NCBI RefSeq assembly: GCF_017726655.1
Contig: NZ_CP072309.1
Coordinates: 62,001 to 126,000 of the forward strand
Reading direction: 5' to 3'
DNA from: Agrobacterium tumefaciens
GTDB lineage: Bacteria; Pseudomonadota; Alphaproteobacteria; Rhizobiales; Rhizobiaceae
DNA: 64,000 nt
Under the pieces are notes generated by a model. It was not told the origin of the DNA, did no database searches, and saw only the letters and a list, made by a program, of their open reading frames with translations. A program made the translations under genes and the position numbers. Below, piece by piece: positions 52,410 through 61,867 of the stretch (positions are counted from its first letter, which is position 1; each line of letters opens with the position of its first letter).

Positions 52410-52590
52410 TTGATTTGGCCACATTGCCAAACTAAATATCTCTCATAGCAACTGCTGGTGAGCGCGAATGAAATCGACGTTCGCAGTTGCGTTAGTCGCT
52501 TTTAGACTTTTGACCACGGATGTACTGGCACTGGTGTTGAGAGCGATGTGAGGAAGGTCGGTGCAATATTGCCCCGGCCTTTTTTGTTTT
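52410..52590 (+). ncRNA. Candidate small RNA with promoter and terminator (repeat copy 2)
   Basis: A TTGATT box (52410-52415) and TAAATA box (52433-52438) are 17 bp apart, so transcription should begin near 52445. The RNA would open with a hairpin (GCAACTGC 52448-52455 with GCAGTTGC 52483-52490) and contain the 18-mer shared with the cspA 3' region (52512-52529). It would end at the terminator AAGGTCGG...CCGGCCTT plus TTTTTTG (about 52555-52587), a length of about 145 nt. The same stretch holds a 27-codon frame. This is the main content of the 476-bp gap 52354-52829; the rest of that gap shows nothing I can name. Confidence 0.5.
52468..52551 (+). CDS. Possible 27-aa hydrophobic peptide inside the candidate RNA
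   Basis: The ATG at 52468 follows GGTGAG and the frame runs to a TGA at 52549. The peptide is almost all hydrophobic, with one Lys and two Arg, and contains Thr-Thr-Asp-Val-Leu-Ala, encoded by the repeated 18-mer. In the cspA copy the same six residues can be read from a TTG overlapping the cspA stop. This may be a coincidence of a conserved RNA block. Confidence 0.25.
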   Translation: MKSTFAVALVAFRLLTTDVLALVLRAM

Positions 52591-52829
52591 CGGCGTGACA
52601 GGCGCTGGTTATCCAGCCTCCAAAATCACCTCCGAAATCACCGATGAAAATAATGGCTTGGCAAACTCCCTATATCAGGCAACACTGATATTAAGCGTCC
52701 CCCCTGCGATCAGGCGGGCTTGGGAACGCTGAGGCATGGAATGTACGTCTGACGAGTGGGATCCCATAACGGCTCCGCTATTCGGATGCAGCCCCTGCCG
52801 ATATGTTTTGCGTCTGCGTGGAGGTGGGT

Positions 52830-52943
52830 ATGACGTATGACTGGAGCGGTCGCAGAATGCGCCGCATGCGAGCGGCGAAACTGACGATCATCAGCCTCGT
52901 TGCGGCCTTCGTGATAACGGCACCGATTTTCGCGCATTATTGA
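52830..52943 (+). CDS. Small single-pass membrane protein, 37 aa
   Basis: GGAGG lies a few bases before the ATG at 52830. An Arg-rich N-terminus (Gly-Arg-Arg-Met-Arg-Arg-Met-Arg) is followed by one hydrophobic helix (Leu-Thr-Ile-Ile-Ser-Leu-Val-Ala-Ala-Phe-Val). It ends 21 bp before the convergent acyltransferase stop. The family is unknown. Confidence 0.5.
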   Translation: MTYDWSGRRMRRMRAAKLTIISLVAAFVITAPIFAHY

Positions 52944-52964
52944 CAGCGCGAACACAGGACAGGA

Positions 52965-54062
52965 TCAGACCGGCTGGCGGACGTCGCGTTGCTTCTTCAA
53001 TCGGCTTTTCAGCCATCTCTGGACTGGCTGATCGTAATAGACCGTCAGCCACCAGGAGAGGCACGTCGTGGCAATGAGGAAAACGACGCCCGCCGGCAGG
53101 GCCATATCGTCGCGGTGAACCGCCGGGATCAGAAATTCGGTCCAGGCGAGAAGCGGAATATGCAGGACATAGACCGCATAGGACGCCGTTCCGAGAAACA
53201 CCGATACCGCGCCGACGCTGCGCCCCGGCACCGTTTTGCTGGCGACGACCAGAAGCAGAGGCCAGACGAACAGAACGACCGCAAGGTCAAAAAATGGCCG
53301 AAGCTCGGGCGACATCGCAACTGCGAGAATGGTACAGACCAAGAGAAGGCAAAGGATCGCCTGAACGGGTCTTATTTGCGGTGTGCGATCGCGGAAGCGA
53401 TAAATCAGCACGCCAGCAAAGAACGAGAAGAAGACGCGTCCCATGCCGGCATACATCTCGTGCCAGCGAAAGCCCGCATGCAGACGGCCGAACTCGACCG
53501 CCGCAACCATCAGCACAAACGCACTGATTCCCAGTACAAGAGCAGTCTGCCGCACCGAAAACCGCACACCCCAACGGGCATAAACGGCATTCACCACAAG
53601 TTCGTTGAAGAGCGACCACGCCGGACTAACGAGAAACAGTGCGCCGTTTAGCGTCAGTGTGAAGGGTGCTGGCAAAAACAGCAAGCCCGTGATGAGGGCG
53701 AAAGCGAGTTCGCCGGGATTGATGAGGCGATGCAGATCATCGATCGGCGTCGGCAGGCCGAGCGCGTAGAGACAGATGAAATAAGCGGCCATCAACGTCA
53801 GCGCCAGGACATAAAGCGGATAGAGCCGGGCGAAGCGCGCCTTCATGAAAAAGCTGGGCGTCATGGCGCCTTCGCCCAATCTGCGGCTATAGGCATGCGC
53901 CAGCACGAAACCGCTGAGCGCAAAGAACAAGTCCACGGCCAGATAACTCGACGCCGTGCTCTTTCCAAACAGGTCCTCGGCATGGCGGTGAACGATGAAA
54001 AGAGCGGCCACCCCCCTGATACCGTCTAGCAATATGAACCGTTCCGAAGATGAGTTTATCAT
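52965..54062 (-). CDS. Acyltransferase 3 family membrane protein (OafA-like)
   Basis: A 365-aa inner-membrane protein with about ten helices. It starts Leu-Asp-Gly-Ile-Arg-Gly-Val-Ala-Ala-Leu-Phe-Ile-Val-His-Arg-His, carrying the family Arg and His, then Asp-Leu-Phe-Phe-Ala-Leu-Ser-Gly-Phe-Val-Leu and Arg-Phe-Ala-Arg-Leu-Tyr-Pro-Leu. Such enzymes move acetyl or succinyl groups onto exported sugars or lipids. There is no SGNH domain. There is no glycan cluster nearby, so the target is unknown. Confidence 0.88.
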   Translation of the reverse strand: MINSSSERFILLDGIRGVAALFIVHRHAEDLFGKSTASSYLAVDLFFALSGFVLAHAYSRRLGEGAMTPSFFMKARFARLYPLYVLALTLMAAYFICLYALGLPTPIDDLHRLINPGELAFALITGLLFLPAPFTLTLNGALFLVSPAWSLFNELVVNAVYARWGVRFSVRQTALVLGISAFVLMVAAVEFGRLHAGFRWHEMYAGMGRVFFSFFAGVLIYRFRDRTPQIRPVQAILCLLLVCTILAVAMSPELRPFFDLAVVLFVWPLLLVVASKTVPGRSVGAVSVFLGTASYAVYVLHIPLLAWTEFLIPAVHRDDMALPAGVVFLIATTCLSWWLTVYYDQPVQRWLKSRLKKQRDVRQPV

Positions 54063-54370
54063 GGGTTATGGCTCTGGGGTGACTGAACAGTTTGATGTTC
54101 TAATGGACGAGCTTTACTGCGAGCAGGTTCATCTTAGCCAGCGAAAATATGTTCGGGATCGCGAGCAAACCGCATTATCCTCGACTATGATGTCGGACCC
54201 CCTGCCCTTTCGCTGTTGCGAAAGGCATGATACGCCCCGATGTCATCATCTTTCGACCGGGTGACTCTGCTGCCTGTCCCAGCGAAATCTGTTTTGGTTT
54301 TGTCTTGGAAATTTAAGGCGATTTTACCTGGGTCGGGGTGCCCGGCAGACAAGTCTTGCGGAGTATTACC
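54063..54370. other. 308-bp gap before the acyl carrier protein gene
   Basis: The gap contains a perfect 8-bp hairpin (CCTTTCGC 54206-54213, loop TGTT, GCGAAAGG 54218-54225) without a T run. A weak plus-strand frame at 54061-54264 has no ribosome site and is not called. Promoters for the divergent acyltransferase and ACP genes should lie here but were not placed. Confidence 0.5.
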
Positions 54371-54607
54371 ATGTCCACCGTTGCAGAACGTATCAGAGAC
54401 ATCATCGTCCACCAGCTTGGTGCGGACCCCGCCGCAGTCGTCGATGACGCCAACTTCGCAGACGATCTTGGTGCAGATTCCCTCGAGACCGTCCAGATCG
54501 TGATGGAAATTGAAGAGGAATTCGGGGTCGAAATCCCTGATTCCGCCGCCAACACCATCCTGACTGTCGGCGACGCCATTCGTTTCATTGAAAAAAACAA
54601 AGCCTGA
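54371..54607 (+). CDS. Acyl carrier protein (paralogue outside a fatty-acid operon)
   Basis: A 78-aa four-helix acidic carrier protein. The phosphopantetheine site is Leu-Gly-Ala-Asp-Ser-Leu-Glu-Thr, and the helix-III motif is [12 protein letters not shown]. It is close to AcpP, but there is no fab gene beside it, so it is probably a second ACP with a special role. The ATG at 54371 is set by homology. It ends 10 bp from the convergent GH105 gene. An NRPS-linked transferase in the window could modify it. Confidence 0.92.
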   Translation: MSTVAERIRDIIVHQLGADPAAVVDDANFADDLGADSLETVQIVMEIEEEFGVEIPDSAANTILTVGDAIRFIEKNKA

Positions 54608-54617
54608 ACCTGGCGTT

Positions 54618-55748
54618 TCATCCCATCGGCGGGGCCCCTTGGCCGGCATTCACCCCGGCAAGACGCAGGCTCTCCGCATAGGCCATCATTAACGGCCCTA
54701 CACCCTTGGCATCGTCGGAGACAACAGGCTCCGTGAGATAATATTCCGGCGTCCCATCGCGATAATTCCCCTCGAAGCCGCCAAGCCCGGCGACATGCAC
54801 GATACCGATCAGCCGCACCACACCTTGCTCATCAGTTTTGAGGCGCGTCTGCAAGATCGCCTGAAGGGCGCGACGACCCGCTGAAAGGGCGTCGTTCGCC
54901 GCTCTCCCCTGCACGAGCTTCAGTCGCACCGCGCGCAACAATGCATAAGCGAACATGGCAGACGCCGACGTCTCCTCATAGTTGCCCGCGAGGTGCGGTT
55001 CGTCCAGAACCTGCATCCAGAGGCCGTTGTTGGTCTGTCGCGCCACGATGCCCGCCAGAAGGTGCCGTGCCGCATCCCGAAGCGTTCGCGTTGCGTTGTC
55101 TTCCGGAAGAAGTGTCAGCGCGTCCACCAGCGCCATGGCGAGCCACCCGACCGCGCGCGCCCAAACGGCGGGTGATTTGCCGCTTTCGTTGTTGGCCCAA
55201 AGCTGGCTGCGGCTTTCATCGTAACCATGAACATAAAGGTCGCCGCCGTCTTTCGTGACGGCGAGTGCGGTCGAAAACTGGCGTAAGGCATCGCCGATCA
55301 AATCCTCGCGACCTTTGGCAAGGCCATATTCGATCTGGAAGGGAAGACCCATGTAGAGGCCGTCCAGCCAGACCTGGTGCGGGTAGCGCTTCTTGTGCCA
55401 ATAGTTCCCCGCTGCCGTTCGGGGGTGCGTGCTGAGTTGCCCGGCGAGATGCTCCGCAGCCTTGAGGTAACGCGGATCGTTCGTTTCCGCCGAGAGTGGA
55501 AAGAGAACACGCCCGGCTAAAATGTGATCGATATTATATTCCTGCGGATCGTAACCAGCGAGCGTTCCATCAGGCGCTATCTGTTGATCGGCAAGGCGAT
55601 GAAGATGCTCATTCCAGCGACGATCTCCGCTCGCGTCATAAAGCTGCTGCAAACCACGATAGACACACCCGTCCTCGTAACACCAGCTGCCGCCCTTGTA
55701 GTGGCCATATCGGCTCGAAAATTGGTCAAAATAGTCGATGGGATTCAT
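54618..55748 (-). CDS. Unsaturated rhamnogalacturonyl hydrolase, GH105 (YteR-like)
   Basis: A 376-aa cytoplasmic (alpha/alpha)6-barrel hydrolase that removes the 4,5-unsaturated galacturonate from pectin fragments. Asp129 in Val-Trp-Leu-Asp-Gly-Leu-Tyr-Met-Gly is the likely catalytic hydration residue. The family motif Val-Trp-Ala-Arg-Ala-Val-Gly-Trp follows around residue 195. There is no signal peptide. The start is at 55748; the longer open frame to 56240 runs through the transporter gene and is rejected. It is last in the galacturonate operon; its unsaturated product would enter the KduI/KduD steps. Confidence 0.9.
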   Translation of the reverse strand: MNPIDYFDQFSSRYGHYKGGSWCYEDGCVYRGLQQLYDASGDRRWNEHLHRLADQQIAPDGTLAGYDPQEYNIDHILAGRVLFPLSAETNDPRYLKAAEHLAGQLSTHPRTAAGNYWHKKRYPHQVWLDGLYMGLPFQIEYGLAKGREDLIGDALRQFSTALAVTKDGGDLYVHGYDESRSQLWANNESGKSPAVWARAVGWLAMALVDALTLLPEDNATRTLRDAARHLLAGIVARQTNNGLWMQVLDEPHLAGNYEETSASAMFAYALLRAVRLKLVQGRAANDALSAGRRALQAILQTRLKTDEQGVVRLIGIVHVAGLGGFEGNYRDGTPEYYLTEPVVSDDAKGVGPLMMAYAESLRLAGVNAGQGAPPMG

Positions 55749-55828
55749 TAATCGCCTCGCCGCAACTGTAAAAGCGCCGGTTGATCGCGACATCCGGCGC
55801 CCATTGATTTTTACCCGCCAATCCCGCT

Positions 55829-57109
55829 TCAGCGGAAAAGCGAAGGCAGCCAAAGGGAGAGCGACGGAATATAGGTCACGGCCAGCAGCACGGCGATACT
55901 CGCGCCGAAGAACGGCCAGATCGTGCGCATCGCCTCCCGTATCGATATGCCGCCGACCGCGCAGCCGACGAAGAGCACGGTTCCGACCGGCGGTGTGTTG
56001 AGACCGATACCAGCGTTCAGGATCATGACCACGCCGAAATGGACGGGGTCTATGCCGAAGGCCTTCACGACGGGCAGAAGCACCGGCGTGGAGATGATGA
56101 CCATCGGCGCCATGTCCATGAAGGTGCCGAGCAACAGCAGGATGACATTGATGACCAGCAGCACGATGATCGGATTGTCCGAAATCGCGCTGATCGCGGC
56201 AATCATCAGCGTCTGCACCTGCAGAAAGGCCATCAGCCAACCAAACGATGCGGCTGTCCCGATGACGAGCAGAACCATAGCCGTGGTACGGACCGCTCCC
56301 ATCACCGCGTCCACGAAACCTTCCCAGTTGAGCTCGCGGTAGACCAGCATGGCGACGAGAAAGGCATAGAGCACCGCAATGCAGGAACTTTCGGTCGCCG
56401 TGAAAACGCCTGAACGGACGCCGCCGAAGATAATGCCGATCAGGAGGATGCCCGGAAATGAGGCCAGCAGGTAATACATCAGCCTGGAAAAACCCGGGAA
56501 TGGCTCGGACGGATAACCCTTGCGCCGCGCAACGATATAGGCCGTCACCATCAGCGCCGCAGCAAGCAGGAAGCCCGGAATGATGCCGGCGGTGAAAAGA
56601 TCGGCCACCGAGACGTTGCCGCCGGCCGCGATCGAATAAAGGATCATGTTATGCGACGGCGGGATCATCAGCGCGATGATAGCCGCGTTGACGGTGACGT
56701 TGACGGCGTAATCCCTGTCATAACCGCGCTTGGCCATTTGCGGGATCATCAGCCCACCCACAGCCGAGGCATCGGCGACGGCCGAGCCGGAGATGCCGCC
56801 GAACAGCGTCGAAGCGACAATGTTTACCTGTCCCAGACCGCCGCGCAGGTGCCCGACGAGGCCGGCGGCGAAGCGGATGAGGCGATGGGCAATACCGCCA
56901 CGCACCATCAGGTCGCCTGCGAAGATGAAGAACGGGATCGCCATCATCGCAAAAACGTTCATGCCCGAATTCATCTGCTGGAAGACGACGATTGGCGGCA
57001 GGCCGAGATAAAGAACGGTGGCGAAGGAGGCGATGCCGAGGCAGAACGCAATCGGCGTGCCGATCAGCATCAGCAGCGTGAAGACGCCGAAGAGAATGGT
57101 GTAAGCCAT
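55829..57109 (-). CDS. gaaM: TRAP transporter large permease (DctM/GaaM)
   Basis: A 426-aa inner-membrane protein with 11-12 helices. Family segments are Ile-Pro-Phe-Phe-Ile-Phe-Ala-Gly-Asp-Leu-Met, Gly-Ile-Ser-Gly-Ser-Ala-Val-Ala-Asp-Ala-Ser-Ala-Val-Gly, Met-Ile-Pro-Pro-Ser-His-Asn-Met-Ile and Gly-Leu-Asn-Thr-Pro-Pro-Val-Gly. It is the sodium-coupled channel of the tripartite transporter. Its ATG overlaps the stop of the small-subunit gene by one base. The gene name follows the GaaPQM galacturonate transporter described in A. tumefaciens, which has the same neighbourhood as I recall it. Confidence 0.93.
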   Translation of the reverse strand: MAYTILFGVFTLLMLIGTPIAFCLGIASFATVLYLGLPPIVVFQQMNSGMNVFAMMAIPFFIFAGDLMVRGGIAHRLIRFAAGLVGHLRGGLGQVNIVASTLFGGISGSAVADASAVGGLMIPQMAKRGYDRDYAVNVTVNAAIIALMIPPSHNMILYSIAAGGNVSVADLFTAGIIPGFLLAAALMVTAYIVARRKGYPSEPFPGFSRLMYYLLASFPGILLIGIIFGGVRSGVFTATESSCIAVLYAFLVAMLVYRELNWEGFVDAVMGAVRTTAMVLLVIGTAASFGWLMAFLQVQTLMIAAISAISDNPIIVLLVINVILLLLGTFMDMAPMVIISTPVLLPVVKAFGIDPVHFGVVMILNAGIGLNTPPVGTVLFVGCAVGGISIREAMRTIWPFFGASIAVLLAVTYIPSLSLWLPSLFR

Positions 57110-57630
57110 TACGCGGCCTCCTGCACAACGACGTCAGCTGCGATGTCCTCGCCGATGGCAAGGTCGACGAAACGTTCGGCGGCGAAAAGCGCGATGAGGA
57201 AACCCCCACCGATCAACGGAAAGAAGTCCGTTCCGCCCGGCCAGCCGAGAACCGGAATGGTCGCTGACCACGTGCCCATTGAAAGCGACGTGCCGTACCA
57301 GGCCATGCCGGCGCCGAAAAAGAAGATAAGCGCAAGACTGGTCATGTCCATGCCTTTCTGAACCCGGGGCGGCATCATGTAGCGCAGGATATCGAGCCCC
57401 AGATGCACGCTTTCGCGCACGCCAACGGCTGCCCCCAGCATGATGAACCATGACATCAGATGCAGCGACAGCGGCTCCGACCAGCTGGGTGAATCATTGA
57501 GAATATATCGCGCGAAAACCTGCCAGCCGACGATCAGCGTCATGGCGATCATGCCGATACCGGCAATATAGAGCGACGCGTGGCTGAGCGCGCCGAGAAG
57601 GGGGCGGATTGCCCGCATGAAATTTCGCAT
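57109..57630 (-). CDS. gaaQ: TRAP transporter small permease (DctQ/GaaQ)
   Basis: A 173-aa inner-membrane protein with four helices and the DctQ motif Arg-Tyr-Ile-Leu-Asn-Asp-Ser-Pro-Ser-Trp-Ser-Glu-Pro-Leu. It pairs with the large permease and is required for transport. The start at 57630 follows GGGAGGA; the frame begins at 57660. Its stop is coupled to gaaM. Confidence 0.92.
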   Translation of the reverse strand: MRNFMRAIRPLLGALSHASLYIAGIGMIAMTLIVGWQVFARYILNDSPSWSEPLSLHLMSWFIMLGAAVGVRESVHLGLDILRYMMPPRVQKGMDMTSLALIFFFGAGMAWYGTSLSMGTWSATIPVLGWPGGTDFFPLIGGGFLIALFAAERFVDLAIGEDIAADVVVQEAA

Positions 57631-57700
57631 TGTCTGTTCCTCCCGCATCAACGGTGGCAAAAGAAAACCGGCCCTGTCTCCAAGGCCGGTTTTCCGCGCG

Positions 57701-58678
57701 TTACTTGACCGCTTTCACCCGTTCCAGAAGGTCTTTCATCTTCGGATCGGTCACGAACTTGTCGTAGACCGGACCCATCGCGGCCGCGAATTCCTCCTTG
57801 TTGACCTTGATGACATTGGCGCCACCGGCGCGCACCTTCTCTTCCGACGCCTTTTCGCGGGCGCTCCAGAGTTCGCGCATCTTGCCAACGGAATCCTTCG
57901 CTGCCTGACGCAGCAGCTTCTGGTCCTCAGGCGAAAGCTTGTCATAGGAGATCTTCGAAATGACGAGGATTTCCGGGTTCAGCGAATGTTCGGTCAGAGA
58001 ATAGTTTTTCGCCACCTCATAATGGCGCGCGGATTCGTAGGATGGCCAGTTGTTTTCCGCGCCATCGACGACACCGGTTTCAAGGGACGAATAGACCTCG
58101 CCCATCGGCATCGGCGTCGGGTTCGCGCCAAAGGCCTGCATCATTGAAATCCACAGATCAGACTGCTGCACGCGGATTTTAAGGCCCTTCAAATCGGCCA
58201 GTTTCTCGATGGGCTTTTTGGTGGTGTAGAAGGAACGCGCACCGGAATCGTAAAAGGCAAGGCCGATAAGGCCGTGCGGTTCGAAGGCCGCCAGAACCTC
58301 GTCACCGATCGGGCCGTCGACCGTATTGTGCATATGCTCCGTCGAGCGGAACAGGAAAGGCAGGCCGAGAACCGTGGTTTCCTTCACCAGATTATTGAAG
58401 GGCGCGGCGTTGACTCGGTTCATGTCGATGACGCCAAAGCGGGTCTGCTCGATAGTGTCCTTCTCGCCGCCGAGCACGGAATTGTTCATCACCTGTATCT
58501 TGATGCGGCCATTGCTGCGTTCGGCCAGCAACTCGCCCATATATTTCACAGCCTCGACCGTCGGATAACCATCCGGATGAATGTCGGCCGACCGCAGAGT
58601 GATTTCCTGCGCCGCGGCGGGAACGCCTGACAGCGCGAGCCCCATCGCGACGCACATCATGCTTGCAATCTTTTTCAT
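57701..58678 (-). CDS. gaaP: TRAP transporter substrate-binding protein (DctP/GaaP)
   Basis: A 325-aa periplasmic solute receptor. The signal peptide ends Ala-Ala-Ala-Gln. Typical segments are [31 protein letters not shown] and Val-Val-Asp-Gly-Ala-Glu-Asn-Asn-Trp. The conserved Arg of Ile-Arg-Val-Gln would bind the ligand carboxylate, so a uronate fits. I used the Met at 58678 because only this gives a signal peptide. Confidence 0.92.
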   Translation of the reverse strand: MKKIASMMCVAMGLALSGVPAAAQEITLRSADIHPDGYPTVEAVKYMGELLAERSNGRIKIQVMNNSVLGGEKDTIEQTRFGVIDMNRVNAAPFNNLVKETTVLGLPFLFRSTEHMHNTVDGPIGDEVLAAFEPHGLIGLAFYDSGARSFYTTKKPIEKLADLKGLKIRVQQSDLWISMMQAFGANPTPMPMGEVYSSLETGVVDGAENNWPSYESARHYEVAKNYSLTEHSLNPEILVISKISYDKLSPEDQKLLRQAAKDSVGKMRELWSAREKASEEKVRAGGANVIKVNKEEFAAAMGPVYDKFVTDPKMKDLLERVKAVK

Positions 58679-58816
58679 GCTTTCCTCCTCCGTTGTTGAT
58701 ACGGCCCGGCCCCTCCAAGGCCTAGCGGACCGATTTGTGACGCCCCTCCGGGCCGGCATGCAAAGACCTTTCGCTTGAAGAGATGATGGGCCCTTCCCCA
58801 ACCATCCCCAACGAAA

Positions 58817-59695
58817 CTAAGTCGCCTTGACGGGCGACAGCTTGAACAGCGCTTCCGGGTTCTCGACCAGCGCCCGACGGCGCGCCGCCTCATCCGGCAA
58901 CCAGCCGAGCGTCAGTTCCGCCAGCCGGGCATCATCGGGATAGGCCGCCGTCTCGCGCACCGAATTGTGCGGCCAGTTGGTGCCCCAGACGATGCGCTCC
59001 GGCGCGTGGGCCGCAATCACCCGGGAAAAGGCGGCAACATCCGCATAGGGCCAACTCTCCCGCGAACTTTCGTAGACGCCGGCAAATTTGAACCATAGAT
59101 TGCCGCGGTCGATGAGTTTGAGAAGCGCCGCCATTTCGGGCCCATCGGTTTTGATGCCCTTGAAGAACTTGCCGTGATGATCGAACACCCACCGGGAGCG
59201 GATTTTCTGAAGGCGCGGCAGATGGTCGAGAAGACCGTTTCCGTCGAACTGTACCGCCACCATCCAGTCGGCCGCATGCGCCCGCTGGTCCACCGCCTCG
59301 AGCTCGGAAAGGTTCACCGCGCCACCCGGCAGATCCATGATACGCGCGCCGACCGCACCCGCAGCGGTAAGTTTTTCCATCTCCTTTTCGGTCGTGCTCG
59401 CATCGATGATGACCACGGCGCGGGCTGCGTCGCCCATTTCTGCGACGCAGGCGAGCGTGTTGCCATTGTCGCGCTGATGGGCGTTGCCCTGCGTGACGAT
59501 GACCCGATCTATGCCGAGCCATTGCATGAGGCGACGATAATTCTCCGGCCCCGGCAGGGCGCCCGGCGGCAACCCCGGACCACCCGGTAAGGCGGGGTAA
59601 CCGGGGAGGTACATGTGCATCTGCGTATCGACCGCCCCTTTCGGGAAAGTGGGGTTCGGCGCAGTGCCGCTCAGTTTTCTGACAAGTTCGCTCAT
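58817..59695 (-). CDS. gli: D-galactarolactone isomerase
   Basis: A 292-aa amidohydrolase-superfamily enzyme (TIM barrel, COG3618-like). It converts D-galactaro-1,5-lactone from the dehydrogenase step into the 1,4-lactone. The start of the barrel reads Val-Asp-Thr-Gln-Met-His-Met-Tyr, a modified His-x-His region. Further motifs are Val-Phe-Asp-His-His-Gly-Lys and Val-Trp-Gly-Thr-Asn-Trp-Pro-His. The sequence agrees closely with the A. tumefaciens enzyme as I remember it. Its ATG overlaps the gci stop by 4 bp. Confidence 0.93.
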   Translation of the reverse strand: MSELVRKLSGTAPNPTFPKGAVDTQMHMYLPGYPALPGGPGLPPGALPGPENYRRLMQWLGIDRVIVTQGNAHQRDNGNTLACVAEMGDAARAVVIIDASTTEKEMEKLTAAGAVGARIMDLPGGAVNLSELEAVDQRAHAADWMVAVQFDGNGLLDHLPRLQKIRSRWVFDHHGKFFKGIKTDGPEMAALLKLIDRGNLWFKFAGVYESSRESWPYADVAAFSRVIAAHAPERIVWGTNWPHNSVRETAAYPDDARLAELTLGWLPDEAARRRALVENPEALFKLSPVKAT

Positions 59696-60828
59696 GGGTC
59701 TGGCATCCTGAATTCTGTCAATGCATCGCGGTTGATCTCGATGCCGAGACCGGGACCATCGGGAATGGCGACGATGCCGTTTACCGCCTCGAGAGACGCA
59801 CGCAGGACAGCCTGGCGGAACGGATTATGGGTGCGATCAAATTCCATGATCGGCTCGATCGGATTGACCCGCACCGGGTCCGGCGTCATCACCGCCATGA
59901 ATTGCAGCGCGGCGGCGATCTGCACGCCGGTACCCCAGACATGCGGCACGATACGCACGCCGTGCAGCGTAGCAAGCGTGGCAATCTTCTGCGTTTCTGA
60001 AAAACCGCCACAGCCGCACAGATCAGGCTGAAGAATATCTACGGCGCCGGCGGAAAGCGCCTGCCACATGCCATAACGCCCGTGCCACGTCTCGCCGCCC
60101 GCAACCGGGATCGGCTGACCGGCCCGCACGCGCTGATAGGCGTCGAGTTGTTCCGGGACCACCGGCTCCTCGAACCAGTCGATACCATAGTCTGCCGCAC
60201 GGTTGCCAAGAGTGATCGCTTCGGAGACGGTGTAACCGTGATTGGCGTCGATCATCAGCCGCATATCCGGCCCGATCGCCTCGCGCACCGCGGCGATGAC
60301 CCTGATATCTTCCTCGATGCCGAAACCGATCTTGATCTTGCAAGCGTGGAAACCTTCCGCGCGGCGCGCCGCCATTTCGGACGCATTGTCTGAAACGCGG
60401 TCGACACCATCACGCTTGAAGCTGCCGGTGGCATAGGCGCGCACGCTCTCGCGCCAGCGCCCGCCGAGCAGCATTGAGATTGAAGCACCGTAGTGCTTGC
60501 CCTTGATATCCCAGAGCGCGATATCGATACCGGACAAGGCGGTGAGGCTGAGGCCGCGCTGCCCCTGATCGCGCAGGGCATTATAAAGCACGGCCCAGAT
60601 TTTTTCGGTCTGCCGAGGGTCCTGGCCGATCAGCCAGCCGGAATAGGCCTGAACCACGGCAGCGTTCGGCCGCGCCGGACCGAGGCATTCGCCCCAGCCG
60701 ACCGTTCCGTCGTCGCATTCGATCTCCACCAGAACATGGGCGCGACGATCAAAGCGCATGGAGGCGCTTTCGAACGGCGTGTCCAGACGATGTTCGAGCA
60801 GATGCGTGCGCACCGCCGTGATCTTCAT
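59692..60828 (-). CDS. gci: D-galactarolactone cycloisomerase
   Basis: A 378-aa enolase-superfamily enzyme that opens D-galactaro-1,4-lactone to 3-deoxy-2-keto-L-threo-hexarate. The catalytic Lys164-Ile-Lys166 motif and His296 are at the positions known for the A. tumefaciens enzyme. Metal ligands are Asp194 (Met-Ile-Asp-Ala-Asn-His), Glu220 (Trp-Phe-Glu-Glu-Pro) and Glu246 (Gly-Gly-Glu-Thr). It is in the operon between kdgD and gli. Confidence 0.95.
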   Translation of the reverse strand: MKITAVRTHLLEHRLDTPFESASMRFDRRAHVLVEIECDDGTVGWGECLGPARPNAAVVQAYSGWLIGQDPRQTEKIWAVLYNALRDQGQRGLSLTALSGIDIALWDIKGKHYGASISMLLGGRWRESVRAYATGSFKRDGVDRVSDNASEMAARRAEGFHACKIKIGFGIEEDIRVIAAVREAIGPDMRLMIDANHGYTVSEAITLGNRAADYGIDWFEEPVVPEQLDAYQRVRAGQPIPVAGGETWHGRYGMWQALSAGAVDILQPDLCGCGGFSETQKIATLATLHGVRIVPHVWGTGVQIAAALQFMAVMTPDPVRVNPIEPIMEFDRTHNPFRQAVLRASLEAVNGIVAIPDGPGLGIEINRDALTEFRMPDP

Positions 60829-60852
60829 CGCTCCCCTCCCGTTAAGTCTTCC

Positions 60853-61859
<1,007 letters not shown>

Positions 61860-61867
61860 TCCGGGCA

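Noticed and set aside
53995..54264. Plus-strand frame of 89 codons opposite the acyltransferase start
   Set aside because: No ribosome site before any of its starts and no recognisable composition; left as non-coding.
55749..56240. N-terminal extension of GH105
   Set aside because: It overlaps the TRAP large permease gene out of frame and has no GH105 homology.
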